Below, piece after piece: positions 7,851 through 15,694 of a stretch of DNA of 64,000 nt. The number at the start of each line of letters is the position of its first letter. Position 1 is the stretch's first letter. Source of the stretch: Parvibaculum sp039680535 (GTDB lineage Bacteria; Pseudomonadota; Alphaproteobacteria; Parvibaculales; Parvibaculaceae). The DNA is taken from NCBI RefSeq assembly GCF_039680535.1, contig NZ_JBDKSS010000013.1:124001-188000 (forward strand), read 5' to 3'. The notes under the pieces were generated by a model that saw only the letters and a program-made list of their open reading frames with translations, was not told where the DNA came from and ran no database searches. The position numbers and the translations under genes were made by a program.

Positions 7851-8855
7851 ATGAGTGAGATGGAGCCGGGCTCCCTGAACGATCGTCTTGTTTCCCATCG
7901 CGATGATGTTGTGCTGCCTTTCCAGATTGAGGGGCTCGGCATACGTGGTCGCGTGATCCGCCTCGGGCCGCTGGTCGATCAGGTGCTGACGCGTCACAAC
8001 TATCCGGAGCCTGTCTCGCGGATGCTGGGCGAGGCGCTTGCGCTCACCGCCATGATCGGCTCCGCATTGAAGTTCAAGGGTCGCTTCACGCTGCAGACGA
8101 ACGGCAACGGCCCCGTGAGCATGCTCGTCGCGGATTACTGGACGGCGGACGAGGATCGGAGCTTCGGCCAGCTTCGCGGCTATGCCCTGATGGACGAGGA
8201 ACGCCTCGCGCAATATATCGCCGAGGGCCGGACCTCCACGCCCGATCTGCTTGGCGAAGGCCATCTCGCCATGACGATCGATCAGGGCGCGGACATGGAG
8301 CGCTATCAGGGCATCGTGGCGCTGGGCAACCGGGGCCTTTCAGAAGCCGCACATGAATATTTTGCCAGCTCCGAGCAGATTGCGACGCGCATTCAGCTCG
8401 CCGCCGGACCGCTTTTCCAGCGCGACGCAGAAGGACATGGCGGCACGTCATGGCGCGCCGGCGCGATCATGATCCAGCACATCGCCCGCGATGGCGGCCT
8501 CACCGGCCATCGTGATGCGGAGGATGCAAGACCGTTCACCGATGAGGAAGAGAACTGGAATCGCGCCTCGATCCTTCTTGGTACCGTCGAGGATCACGAA
8601 TTGCTCGATCCGGCGCTAGCGCCGACGGAACTTCTCTACCGCCTCTTCCATGAGGACGGCGTGCGCGCCTTCGAGCCTGCCGATGTCGCGTTCGGCTGCC
8701 ATTGCTCGCGCGATAGAATGACCGATGTGCTGCGCTCCTTCGGTGCGGAAGAGATCGATGACATGGCGTGTGACGGCACGATCGAGGTGACCTGCGATTT
8801 CTGCAGCGAGGTCTATCTCTTTGCGGCAGACAAGTTGAAGGAGGGACTGGAATGA
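7851..8855 (+). CDS. hslO: Redox-regulated chaperone Hsp33
   Basis: A 334-residue holdase chaperone activated by oxidation. The C-terminal zinc/redox switch is intact: FGCHCSRDR and, downstream, VTCDFCSEVY, the four cysteines of the CxC...CxxC signature. It starts ten bases after argF, and its stop overlaps the ATG of the next lipoprotein gene (ATGA), so it appears to be co-transcribed with argD-argF. Confidence 0.95.
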   Translation: MSEMEPGSLNDRLVSHRDDVVLPFQIEGLGIRGRVIRLGPLVDQVLTRHNYPEPVSRMLGEALALTAMIGSALKFKGRFTLQTNGNGPVSMLVADYWTADEDRSFGQLRGYALMDEERLAQYIAEGRTSTPDLLGEGHLAMTIDQGADMERYQGIVALGNRGLSEAAHEYFASSEQIATRIQLAAGPLFQRDAEGHGGTSWRAGAIMIQHIARDGGLTGHRDAEDARPFTDEEENWNRASILLGTVEDHELLDPALAPTELLYRLFHEDGVRAFEPADVAFGCHCSRDRMTDVLRSFGAEEIDDMACDGTIEVTCDFCSEVYLFAADKLKEGLE

Positions 8856-9466
8856 GCCTGACATTTTCGGCACGCAATCTGGCGGCTGCCACCCTTATGG
8901 CCTCTGCGGTCATCCTCGGCGCCTGCGCGAACGAGCCGCCGCCTGCCCCCCGGTCCGACATCGGTTTTGTCGGCCGGCCGATCAAGCTCGACGTCGCCTC
9001 GATCTCGGTTGACGACCGCTACAATCCGCCGGGCCGCGCGCCCAATGTCGAGCAGCTTCATTCGGTGACGCCGGCAGGCATCGCGCAGCGCTGGGCCGAT
9101 ACGCGCCTCGTCGCGGTTGGCAAGCGCGGCATCGCAACGCTGACGATCCTTGATGGCAGCGTCGTCGAGACGCGCCTGCCGACCAAGGGCGGCGTCGAAG
9201 GCTTTTTCGGCGATCAGGTGGATACGAAACTCACCGGCTCGCTGAAGGCGAAGCTCAACGTGGCGATCCAGGGCGACAAGCCGGGTGACTATGCCGCCTA
9301 TTCGGCGACCGTGTCGGCCTCGGGCACGCAGACCATTCTGCAAAGCGCGACGCTCAACGAGCGCGACAAGGCCTATTCGGACCTGATGCAGGTTGTCGCC
9401 CAGAAGTTCGACGCGGCGCTCACCGCCGAGGTCAACCGCAACATGGCAGCGGTGATCCGCCCCTGA
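8852..9466 (+). CDS. Predicted lipoprotein of unknown function
   Basis: 204 residues with a lipoprotein signal ending in LGAC; Cys25 would be lipidated. The mature part has no motif I recognise. It contains a conserved-looking LDVASISVDDRYNPPG segment and a long C-terminal helix region (about 170-200). Co-directional and overlapping with hslO; it ends 36 bases before the convergent argE. Probably an outer-membrane lipoprotein restricted to alphaproteobacteria. Confidence 0.8.
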   Translation: MSLTFSARNLAAATLMASAVILGACANEPPPAPRSDIGFVGRPIKLDVASISVDDRYNPPGRAPNVEQLHSVTPAGIAQRWADTRLVAVGKRGIATLTILDGSVVETRLPTKGGVEGFFGDQVDTKLTGSLKAKLNVAIQGDKPGDYAAYSATVSASGTQTILQSATLNERDKAYSDLMQVVAQKFDAALTAEVNRNMAAVIRP

Positions 9467-9502
9467 GCTGACTTGGCCTGACCCGATCGGGCAACGGCGG
9501 CG

Positions 9503-10672
9503 TCACGCGCCGCCGACATGCTCCGCCAGCCTCGCCATGAAGCGGTCGCATTCGGCGATCTGGGACAGCTCGATGAATTCGTCGGGTTTGTGCGCCTGGT
9601 CGATCGATCCCGGGCCGCAAACGACGGTCGGAATATCCGCGAGCTGAAAGAGCCCGGCTTCCGTGTTGTAGGACACGGCCTCCGCCGAATTGCACTGCGC
9701 CAATTTCATCACGAGCGTTTCGCCGGGCGAGCCGTCATCGGCCGCAAGGCCCGGCGAACGGGCGCGCATCCTGGTCTCGACATTGGCATGCGGGGAGACG
9801 GCCCGCATGCGCGGCAAGACTTCCTGCGCCACATGCGCGTTGAAACGCGAAATGATTTCTTCCGGATCGAGATCAGGAAGCGGGCGGCACTCCCAGCCGA
9901 AACGGCAATGGCCGGGAATGATGTTGACCGCGCTTCCGCCTTTGATGGTGCCCACGCTGATCGTCGTATAGGGCGGGCGGAAGCGGCCCGATGCGTCGCC
10001 ACGCTCGCGCATTTCTTCGGCGAGCTTCATCAGGAAGGCGATGAGTTCGGCGGCGTATTGAATGGCGCTCACGCCCTGGTGTGTCTGGCTCGAATGGAAT
10101 TCGAGGCCTGTCACCGTGGTCACATAAGACTGGATGCCTTTATGCGCGTTGACGACCTTCATGCTCGAAGGCTCGCCGACAATGACGATCTGAGGCCTGG
10201 GCAGCGTGCGGATGACGCTATCGATCATCGGCCGCACGCCAAGGCAGCCCACTTCCTCGTCATAGGAGAGCGCGAAGTGGACCGGAATTTCGGGCCCGCG
10301 CGCGAGGAAGTCAGGCACATGGGCAAGGGCCGAAGCGATGAAGCTCTTCATGTCGCTGGTGCCGCGCCCGAAAAGCTTGCCTTCCCGCTCGACGATGGAG
10401 AAGGGATCATGGGTCCATTCCTGATCATCGACCGGCACGACATCGGTATGGCCCGAAAGGACGATGCCGCCTGCGCGGTCGGCGGGCCCGAGCGTCGCGA
10501 AGAGGTTGGCCTTGGTATCGTCCTCATTGGCGATCAGCCGGCAGGCGATGCCATGACCCGACAGGTAATCCTCGACGAAGGCGATGAGTTCGAGATTCGA
10601 GTTGCGGCTCGTCGTGTCGAAGGACACGAGCTTCTCGATCATCTCGCGTGTGGAATAGCGTTTCGCGGCCAT
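9503..10672 (-). CDS. argE: Acetylornithine deacetylase
   Basis: Metallopeptidase-fold (M20) enzyme that releases ornithine from N-acetylornithine. Zinc ligands are visible in SGHTDVVPVDDQEW and in YDEEVGCLG (catalytic Glu-Glu). MAAKRYSTREMIEKLVSFD opens the protein at 10672 (389 residues, family length); a start 11 codons upstream lacks a ribosome site. It is convergent with the argD-argF unit, so the arginine genes here are in two opposed transcripts. ApaG lies 63 bases upstream on the same strand. Confidence 0.93.
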   Translation of the reverse strand: MAAKRYSTREMIEKLVSFDTTSRNSNLELIAFVEDYLSGHGIACRLIANEDDTKANLFATLGPADRAGGIVLSGHTDVVPVDDQEWTHDPFSIVEREGKLFGRGTSDMKSFIASALAHVPDFLARGPEIPVHFALSYDEEVGCLGVRPMIDSVIRTLPRPQIVIVGEPSSMKVVNAHKGIQSYVTTVTGLEFHSSQTHQGVSAIQYAAELIAFLMKLAEEMRERGDASGRFRPPYTTISVGTIKGGSAVNIIPGHCRFGWECRPLPDLDPEEIISRFNAHVAQEVLPRMRAVSPHANVETRMRARSPGLAADDGSPGETLVMKLAQCNSAEAVSYNTEAGLFQLADIPTVVCGPGSIDQAHKPDEFIELSQIAECDRFMARLAEHVGGA

Positions 10673-10735
10673 GTGCGGACCCCAGACGGAATGGGTCGGC
10701 ATCATAGCGAAGAGCGAAGCGGTTGCGAAATCGGC

Positions 10736-11128
10736 CTAGTTGGGAAGGACGGTGCTATGGGGGCAGTCGAGCGAAAAGGCCGGTATGTCGACGCTGAAGG
10801 TCTCGCCCTTTTCGGTTTCCATCTGATAGGTGCCGAACATGATGCCGAAGGGTGTCGAGAGGGGTGTGCCACTCGTATATTCGAAGCTCTCGCCAGGCTT
10901 CAGCACGGGCTGCTCTCCGACGACGCCGGGGCCGCGCACTTCATGGACATGGCCCGAGGAGTCCGTGATCTTCCAGTAGCGCGAGCGGAGCTGCACCGTC
11001 CGGTCGCCCCGGTTCTCGATGACGATGTGATAGGCCCAGACGAAATAGTCCTGCTCTGGTTCGGATTGGTCTTCGAGGTAGGTCGGCTCGACCTGAATGC
11101 GGATGGAGTTTGTCTGAGCGCTATACAT
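10736..11128 (-). CDS. apaG: ApaG family protein (Co2+/Mg2+ efflux-associated)
   Basis: A 130-residue single-domain protein with the immunoglobulin-like ApaG fold. It has EDQSEPEQDYFVWAYHIVIEN, shortened here to its EPEQDYFVWAYHI core, the WKITDSSGHVHEVRGPGVVG signature with the GxGxxG loop, and PFGIMFGTYQME. Start 11128 has AAGGA upstream and fits the family. Its biochemical role is unclear. Same strand as argE and metZ, 210 bases after metZ. Confidence 0.95.
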   Translation of the reverse strand: MYSAQTNSIRIQVEPTYLEDQSEPEQDYFVWAYHIVIENRGDRTVQLRSRYWKITDSSGHVHEVRGPGVVGEQPVLKPGESFEYTSGTPLSTPFGIMFGTYQMETEKGETFSVDIPAFSLDCPHSTVLPN

Positions 11129-11338
11129 CTTGCAGTCCTTGCGGGGGGAGGGGGCCTCTCCTCTCCCCGTGAGTGCTCTGGATATTCCGGGTGTCCGGGT
11201 ACGCATACAACATCCGCGATAGGCAAGGGTAGCCCCAGGCTCGCGCCGGAGTTTGCCCTCGCCGGATCACATTATCGCGAATGCGCTAACTCTCGATTAA
11301 TGACGTCTCTACAGGTTTGTACTCGCCAGAAAGCAGAA

Positions 11339-12523
11339 TCAGGCGCGGCTCAAGGCCGCATCGATATCCTCGATGAGGTCCTGAGGATCTTCGAGCCCGA
11401 CCGAAAGGCGGAGCATCCCTTCGCCGATCCCAAGGGCTGCGCGCTGTTCCGGTGTGAGCCGCTGATGCGTGGTCGTTGCCGGATGGGTGATCAGGCTCTT
11501 CGCGTCGCCCAGATTGTTCGAGATCTTGATGACCTTCAGCGCATTGGCGAAGCGGAACGCCGCTTCCTTGCCGCCATTGACCTCGAAAGCGACGATATTG
11601 CCGCCCATTTCCATCTGCTTCATGGCCAGTTCGTGCTGCGGATGGCTCTTCAGGCCCGGATAAAGCACGCGGCCGATCTTTGCATGGCCGTCGAGGAGTC
11701 GGGCGACCGCGTCGGCATTGCGGGCATGTTCGCGCACACGCAGGTCGAGCGTTTCGAGGCTCTTGAGCATGATCCAGGCGTTGAAGGGGCTGATCGAGGG
11801 GCCCGTCTGGCGGAGGTAGTTCGCCAGATTGTCGTCGATCCACTGTTTGGTCGAGAGGACCACGCCGCCGAGACAGCGGCCCTGACCGTCAATGTGCTTG
11901 GTTGCCGAATAGACGACGACATCGGCACCGAGTTCGAGCGGCTTCTGCAGGATGGGCGTCGCGAAGACATTGTCGACGACGAGCTTCGCGCCCACCGAAT
12001 GGGCAATTTCGGCCACTGCCGCGATATCGATCACTTCAAGCGTCGGATTCGAGGGCGATTCCAGAAACACGACCTTCGTATTGGGGCGGATCGCGGCCTT
12101 CCAGGCGTCGAGGTCGCGGCCGTCCACCAGCGTCGAGGTGATGCCGTAGCGCGGCGCCAGATCCTCGACGATGTAGCGGCAGGAGCCGAAAAGGGCCTGA
12201 GACGAGAGGATGTGATCGCCCGCCCGGACCTGACACATGATCGCCGCCGTCACCGCCGCCATGCCGCTCGCGGTGGCGCGGGCGTCCTCTGCGCCTTCCA
12301 GAAGCGCCATGCGCTCCTCGAACATGCGGACGGTGGGGTTGGAGAAGCGGCTATAGACGAAGCCGGGCTCTTCGTTCTTGAAACGGCGTTCGGCGGCTTC
12401 CATCGTCTCGTAGGTGTAGCCCGAGGTCAGGAACATCGCCTCGCTCGTCTCGCCGAACTGGCTGCGGACGGTGCCGCCGTGAACGAGGGAGGTCCGGGGA
12501 CGGTATTTTGTGGGCTTCGTCAT
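11339..12523 (-). CDS. metZ: O-succinylhomoserine sulfhydrylase
   Basis: PLP enzyme of the Cys/Met metabolism family that forms homocysteine directly from O-succinylhomoserine and sulfide. Motifs: YSRFSNPTVRMFEERMALLE, the SQALFGSCR stretch, LESPSNPTLEVIDI, and the PLP lysine in YSATKHIDGQGR. Start 12523 (MTKPTKYRPRTSLVHGG) gives 394 residues; the open frame continues upstream only through the regulatory leader. Expression is expected to be shut off by S-adenosylmethionine through the leader riboswitch. Confidence 0.95.
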   Translation of the reverse strand: MTKPTKYRPRTSLVHGGTVRSQFGETSEAMFLTSGYTYETMEAAERRFKNEEPGFVYSRFSNPTVRMFEERMALLEGAEDARATASGMAAVTAAIMCQVRAGDHILSSQALFGSCRYIVEDLAPRYGITSTLVDGRDLDAWKAAIRPNTKVVFLESPSNPTLEVIDIAAVAEIAHSVGAKLVVDNVFATPILQKPLELGADVVVYSATKHIDGQGRCLGGVVLSTKQWIDDNLANYLRQTGPSISPFNAWIMLKSLETLDLRVREHARNADAVARLLDGHAKIGRVLYPGLKSHPQHELAMKQMEMGGNIVAFEVNGGKEAAFRFANALKVIKISNNLGDAKSLITHPATTTHQRLTPEQRAALGIGEGMLRLSVGLEDPQDLIEDIDAALSRA

Positions 12524-12567
12524 GATGGTGCCTGCCTTGGCAACCCCTTCAGGGGCCGTAAATCGCG

Positions 12568-12603
12568 GAAAACAAAAACCCCGATCGGCAAGGGATCGGG
12601 GTT
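12568..12603 (-). terminator. Leader terminator controlling metZ
   Basis: On the minus strand AACCCCGATC pairs perfectly with GATCGGGGTT (12577-12586 with 12594-12603, seven-base loop), followed by TTTGTTTT. It lies between the SAM-II aptamer and the metZ start. The 5' arm can instead pair with GGGTT just upstream (loop TCGCG), a candidate antiterminator. Confidence 0.85.
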
Positions 12604-12611
12604 CGCGAAAC

Positions 12612-12671
12612 CCGACCTCTTTAGCGGTTTGTTTAACGTGGCCGCAAGCCGGTCGGCTCAAATCACCACGG
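12612..12671 (-). promoter_or_regulatory. SAM-II riboswitch upstream of metZ
   Basis: The minus-strand sequence matches the alphaproteobacterial SAM-II (metA-type) aptamer: CGTGGTGATTTG, GGCTTGC, GCCACGTTAAACAA and CGCTAAAGAGG occur in that order. P1 is CGTGG/CCACG (12666-12670 with 12637-12641). CCGACC in the loop (12651-12656) is complementary to GGTCGG at the 3' end (12612-12617), a possible pseudoknot extension. The class is known from methionine genes including metZ. Ligand binding would favour the downstream terminator. Confidence 0.92.
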
Positions 12672-12681
12672 AATGGGCCGC

Positions 12682-12710
12682 ATTTAAGTCTCATTGCCTC
12701 TCGGGGTCAA
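12682..12710 (-). promoter_or_regulatory. metZ promoter
   Basis: On the minus strand, TTGACC and TTAAAT are separated by 17 bases. Transcription would start near 12675, directly before the riboswitch, which fits the leader exactly. Confidence 0.7.
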
Positions 12711-12801
12711 GCCGGACCGGCAGGGGCTTTCCGGGCGGCTTGCCGCGACTTATAACGGGCGGACCGGCCGCGAGGGCCGGCTGGCAAGGCAAGGCTTCGG
12801 C

Positions 12802-13962
12802 ATGACACGAGCGGCGGACGACCTCTTTCCCGACCATGACGGCACGGAACTCCGCCATGCTGGGCCGGGCCAGGTGCATGCGACCGGTATCCTGCCTGCT
12901 CACGGCATTCAGACGCTGATCCGCGAGCGGGAAATATGGGCCTGCAAGGAGATCGACGCGGGGCAGATCCAGCCCGCGAGTCTCGACCTGCGCCTTGGAA
13001 CCGAAGCCTATCGCCTGCGCGCGAGTTTCCTGCCGGGGCCGGACAGGGGCGTCATGGAGCGCGTTCAGGAACTCGCGCTCCACAAGATCGACCTGACCGA
13101 CGGCGCGGTGCTCGAAACCGGCTGCGTCTATCTCGTTCCCCTCGTCGAGGCGCTGGCGCTTTCCGAGCGCACGTCCGCAGCCGCGAATCCGAAAAGCTCG
13201 ACCGGACGGCTTGACGTCTTCACTCGCGTCATCACGGATTTCGGGACCGAGTTCGATCAGGTGGCCGCGGGCTACAAGGGGCACCTCTATCTCGAAATCT
13301 CGCCGCGAACATTTCCGATCCTGGTGCGTCACGGCTCGCGCCTCGCCCAGATCCGCTTCCGCCGTGGTACGCCGAACTTTTCCGACACCGAACTGAGGCG
13401 GCTGCATGAAGAAGCGCGGCTCGTCGACGGCGAGGCCGATATCGATGGCGGGCTCGGCCTGACGGTCAACCTCCAGCCGGACAAGGAAACCGGTCTCGTC
13501 GGCTTCCGCGCCAAGCGCCACGCAGGCCTTATCGATGTCGATCGGCGCGGTGAGTATGACGTGTTCGATTATTGGGACCCGCTCAGAGTGCGGCCCGGCG
13601 AGGGGCTTATTCTCGACCCGGACGAATTCTACATCCTCGCTTCGCGCGAGGCGGTTCATGTTCCGGCGAGCCATGCGGCGGAAATGGTTCCCTATAACCC
13701 GCTGGTCGGCGAGTTCCGCGTTCACTATGCGGGCTTCTTCGATCCGGGCTTCGGGGCCAAGGAAGCGGGCGGGCTCGGCAGCCGCGCCGTGCTCGAAGTG
13801 CGCAGCCATGACGTGCCCTTCATCCTCGAACACGGACAGATCATCGGCCGCCTCGTCTTCGAGCGTCTGACGGATCGTCCGGCGGTTCTCTATGGCGAGG
13901 GGCTCGGCTCGAATTATCAGCGCCAGGGTCTGAAGCTCTCCAAGCACTTCAAGCCGCTCTGA
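12802..13962 (+). CDS. dcd: 2'-deoxycytidine 5'-triphosphate deaminase (duplicated form)
   Basis: 386 residues, about twice the E. coli Dcd length. Two dUTPase-fold halves are visible. The N-terminal half contains NPKSSTGRLDVF and HLYLEISPRTFPILVRHGS, resembling the Ser/Arg and catalytic Glu segments of Dcd. The C-terminal half repeats the fold (RAVLEVRSHDVPFILEHGQ) with less motif conservation. It would make dUTP for thymidylate synthesis. ATG 12802 fits the family; earlier codons in the frame overlap the metZ promoter region. This long form is usual in alphaproteobacteria. Confidence 0.88.
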   Translation: MTRAADDLFPDHDGTELRHAGPGQVHATGILPAHGIQTLIREREIWACKEIDAGQIQPASLDLRLGTEAYRLRASFLPGPDRGVMERVQELALHKIDLTDGAVLETGCVYLVPLVEALALSERTSAAANPKSSTGRLDVFTRVITDFGTEFDQVAAGYKGHLYLEISPRTFPILVRHGSRLAQIRFRRGTPNFSDTELRRLHEEARLVDGEADIDGGLGLTVNLQPDKETGLVGFRAKRHAGLIDVDRRGEYDVFDYWDPLRVRPGEGLILDPDEFYILASREAVHVPASHAAEMVPYNPLVGEFRVHYAGFFDPGFGAKEAGGLGSRAVLEVRSHDVPFILEHGQIIGRLVFERLTDRPAVLYGEGLGSNYQRQGLKLSKHFKPL

Positions 13963-13966
13963 TGCG

Positions 13967-14350
13967 ATGACGGCGCGCAACGTCCTTCACTACGCGCTCT
14001 CCTTTCTGCTGTTGGTGCTCTGCAACGCGGCGGGTGGCGTCATCGCTGCGTCGCTGCGCCTGCCGGTGCCGGGAACCGTGATCGGCATTCTCATCCTGCT
14101 CGCCGGCCTCGGATTTCTCGGCCGCGTGCCGCCGCCGATCCGCCGCACCGCCGAATTTCTGCTGCACCATCTGAACTTCTTCTACATCCCCGCTGGCGTC
14201 GGCGTGATGGCCTATGCGGCGCTGGTGCGGCAGGACCTTCTGCCGATCGTCGCCGCGCTCCTTGGCGGTACGGCGGTCGCGCTCGTCGCGGGCGCGCTCG
14301 CCTTTCACTGGACGGCGAAGCTGACGGGGAATTCGGAGGAAGAATCGTGA
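13967..14350 (+). CDS. CidA/LrgA family membrane protein
   Basis: 127 residues with four predicted membrane segments. The family signature LPVPGTVIGILILLAGL appears near residue 30, followed by the FYIPAGVGVM segment. LrgA/CidA proteins are holin-like and act with LrgB; in some bacteria the pair exports pyruvate or modulates autolysis. The gene starts four bases after dcd and overlaps lrgB by four (GTGA), so translation is coupled. Confidence 0.9.
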   Translation: MTARNVLHYALSFLLLVLCNAAGGVIAASLRLPVPGTVIGILILLAGLGFLGRVPPPIRRTAEFLLHHLNFFYIPAGVGVMAYAALVRQDLLPIVAALLGGTAVALVAGALAFHWTAKLTGNSEEES

Positions 14351-15054
14351 GCGTCGATTGGCCTGTGGTCATGCAAGGCACGCTCTGGCTCGCACTTACA
14401 TTTGTGGCCTATCTGGGCGCACGTCGCCTGCAGCAGGCTCTCAAGGGGAATCCGCTCGCCAATCCGGTGCTGCTTGCAGCGGCGCCGCTCATCGCACTCC
14501 TCGTCGCGAGCAACACGAGCTATGCAGAATATTCGCGAGGCGGATGGTTGCTCCTCTGGCTGCTGGGGCCTGCCACAGTGGGGCTTGCGGTGCCGCTCTA
14601 TCTCAACTTCGCGGAAGTGAAGAGCGCGCTTGTGCCCATGATCGCCGCGCTGCTCGTCGGCTCGCTGACGGCAGTGGTTTCGGCGGTTGCGATCGGATAT
14701 GCGCTCGGCGCGAGCATCGAGACCATCCGCTCGCTGGCGCCCAAATCGGTGACGACGCCGATTGCGATGGGCATTGCCAGAGAGATCGGAGGCATTCCCG
14801 CACTGACCGCCGCTTTCGTCATCATTACCGGCGGGGTCGGTGCGATCTGCGGCAGCGCGCTATTCAATGCGATCGGCGTGACAGACGGCCGCGCGCGCGG
14901 TTTTGCGATGGGCATTGCGGCGCATGGTATGGGGACCGCGCGCGCGTTTCAGGTGAGCCTCAAGGCCGGCACATTCTCGGGCGTCGCCATGGCGATCAAT
15001 GGCATCGTCACCGCACTGCTGCTGCCAATGTTGTGGCTTCTTCTCGCTAGCTGA
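14347..15054 (+). CDS. LrgB family membrane protein
   Basis: 235 residues, mostly hydrophobic, with the LrgB signature SVTTPIAMGIAREIGGIPAL and the C-terminal GIAAHGMGTARAF. It is the partner of the preceding LrgA-like gene. The GTG start overlaps the upstream stop. No LytSR-type regulator is adjacent. The family is well defined, but the physiological role in alphaproteobacteria is not settled. Confidence 0.92.
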   Translation: MSVDWPVVMQGTLWLALTFVAYLGARRLQQALKGNPLANPVLLAAAPLIALLVASNTSYAEYSRGGWLLLWLLGPATVGLAVPLYLNFAEVKSALVPMIAALLVGSLTAVVSAVAIGYALGASIETIRSLAPKSVTTPIAMGIAREIGGIPALTAAFVIITGGVGAICGSALFNAIGVTDGRARGFAMGIAAHGMGTARAFQVSLKAGTFSGVAMAINGIVTALLLPMLWLLLAS

Positions 15055-15059
15055 ATGAA

Positions 15060-15087
15060 CAAAAACGCGGCGCTCAATGCGCCGCGT
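15060..15087 (-). terminator. Second (distal) terminator of the small secreted-protein gene
   Basis: Stem ACGCGGCGC/GCGCCGCGT with a five-base loop (15065-15087). Read on the minus strand it is followed by TTTTTGTTC. There is no T-run on the plus side, so it does not serve lrgB. Confidence 0.75.
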
Positions 15088-15121
15088 AACAGCCGTGACG
15101 AAATCCGGTTTCGCCGTCAGG

Positions 15122-15178
15122 AAAAATTGCTGCGACCGACCACCCGGGGGGTCAGGGTTAAGTCGGCCGGTCGCGCAA
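15122..15178 (-). terminator. First terminator of the small secreted-protein gene
   Basis: On the minus strand TTGC-GCGACC pairs with GGTCGC-GCAA across a 30-odd-base loop (15127-15178), followed by TTTTTC. With the distal hairpin it forms a tandem terminator. Confidence 0.6.
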
Positions 15179-15191
15179 CCTTGGCGGAAGC

Positions 15192-15605
15192 TCAGAGGTG
15201 ATCCGGGTTTCCGTCAAACATCTTGAAGTTCACATCGCCGCCCTTGGCGTCGAAGCGGCGCAGCGTGCCCTTCTCGTCGACCTGATAATCGAAGCAGCCG
15301 CTCGTGCGGTCCGAGCCGAGATAGATGCAGAACTTGCCATCCTTGACCGCCCACTTGCCGGTATAATGCTTCCACTTGCCAGCCTGCTGGCACGGACGCT
15401 CGCCGCCACGGATTGCGCCGTCGGCGTCATAATATTCGCGGAAGTCGTTGCGCCCGGCGCCGCAGCTCAGATACTGACCTTCGATCGTCTTGCCAACGAT
15501 GAGCTTCGCGACGTCCTCTCCCTTCATGTAGACATCAGCGAAGGCCGACCCGGCGATCAGACCGGCTACCGCAACGCCAGCTACCAGCAGAGATTTGATG
15601 TTCAT
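15192..15605 (-). CDS. Small secreted protein of unknown function
   Basis: 137 residues. MNIKSLLVAGVAVAGLIAG and the following SAFA make a clear signal peptide, giving a mature domain of about 115 residues. That domain has four cysteines (SCGAG, RPCQQ, FCIYLG, SGCFDY), likely two disulfides. Start 15605 has the purine-rich site GGGAGAAG upstream. It lies 89 bases after the radical SAM gene on the same strand and is followed by tandem terminators. I do not recognise the family. Confidence 0.75.
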   Translation of the reverse strand: MNIKSLLVAGVAVAGLIAGSAFADVYMKGEDVAKLIVGKTIEGQYLSCGAGRNDFREYYDADGAIRGGERPCQQAGKWKHYTGKWAVKDGKFCIYLGSDRTSGCFDYQVDEKGTLRRFDAKGGDVNFKMFDGNPDHL

Positions 15606-15694
15606 TCTCTTTCTTCTCCCTTTGATGGGGGCGAAAGCGGAAATGCTCCCCGTTCGTCCGATGGAGAAAAGAGTGGCGTCAGGAAGACGGATGC

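Noticed and set aside
9518..12805. Plus-strand open frame of more than 1000 codons
   Set aside because: It runs antisense to argE, apaG and metZ, all of which have clear family motifs. Long antisense frames are expected in GC-rich coding DNA. No motif or plausible ribosome site.
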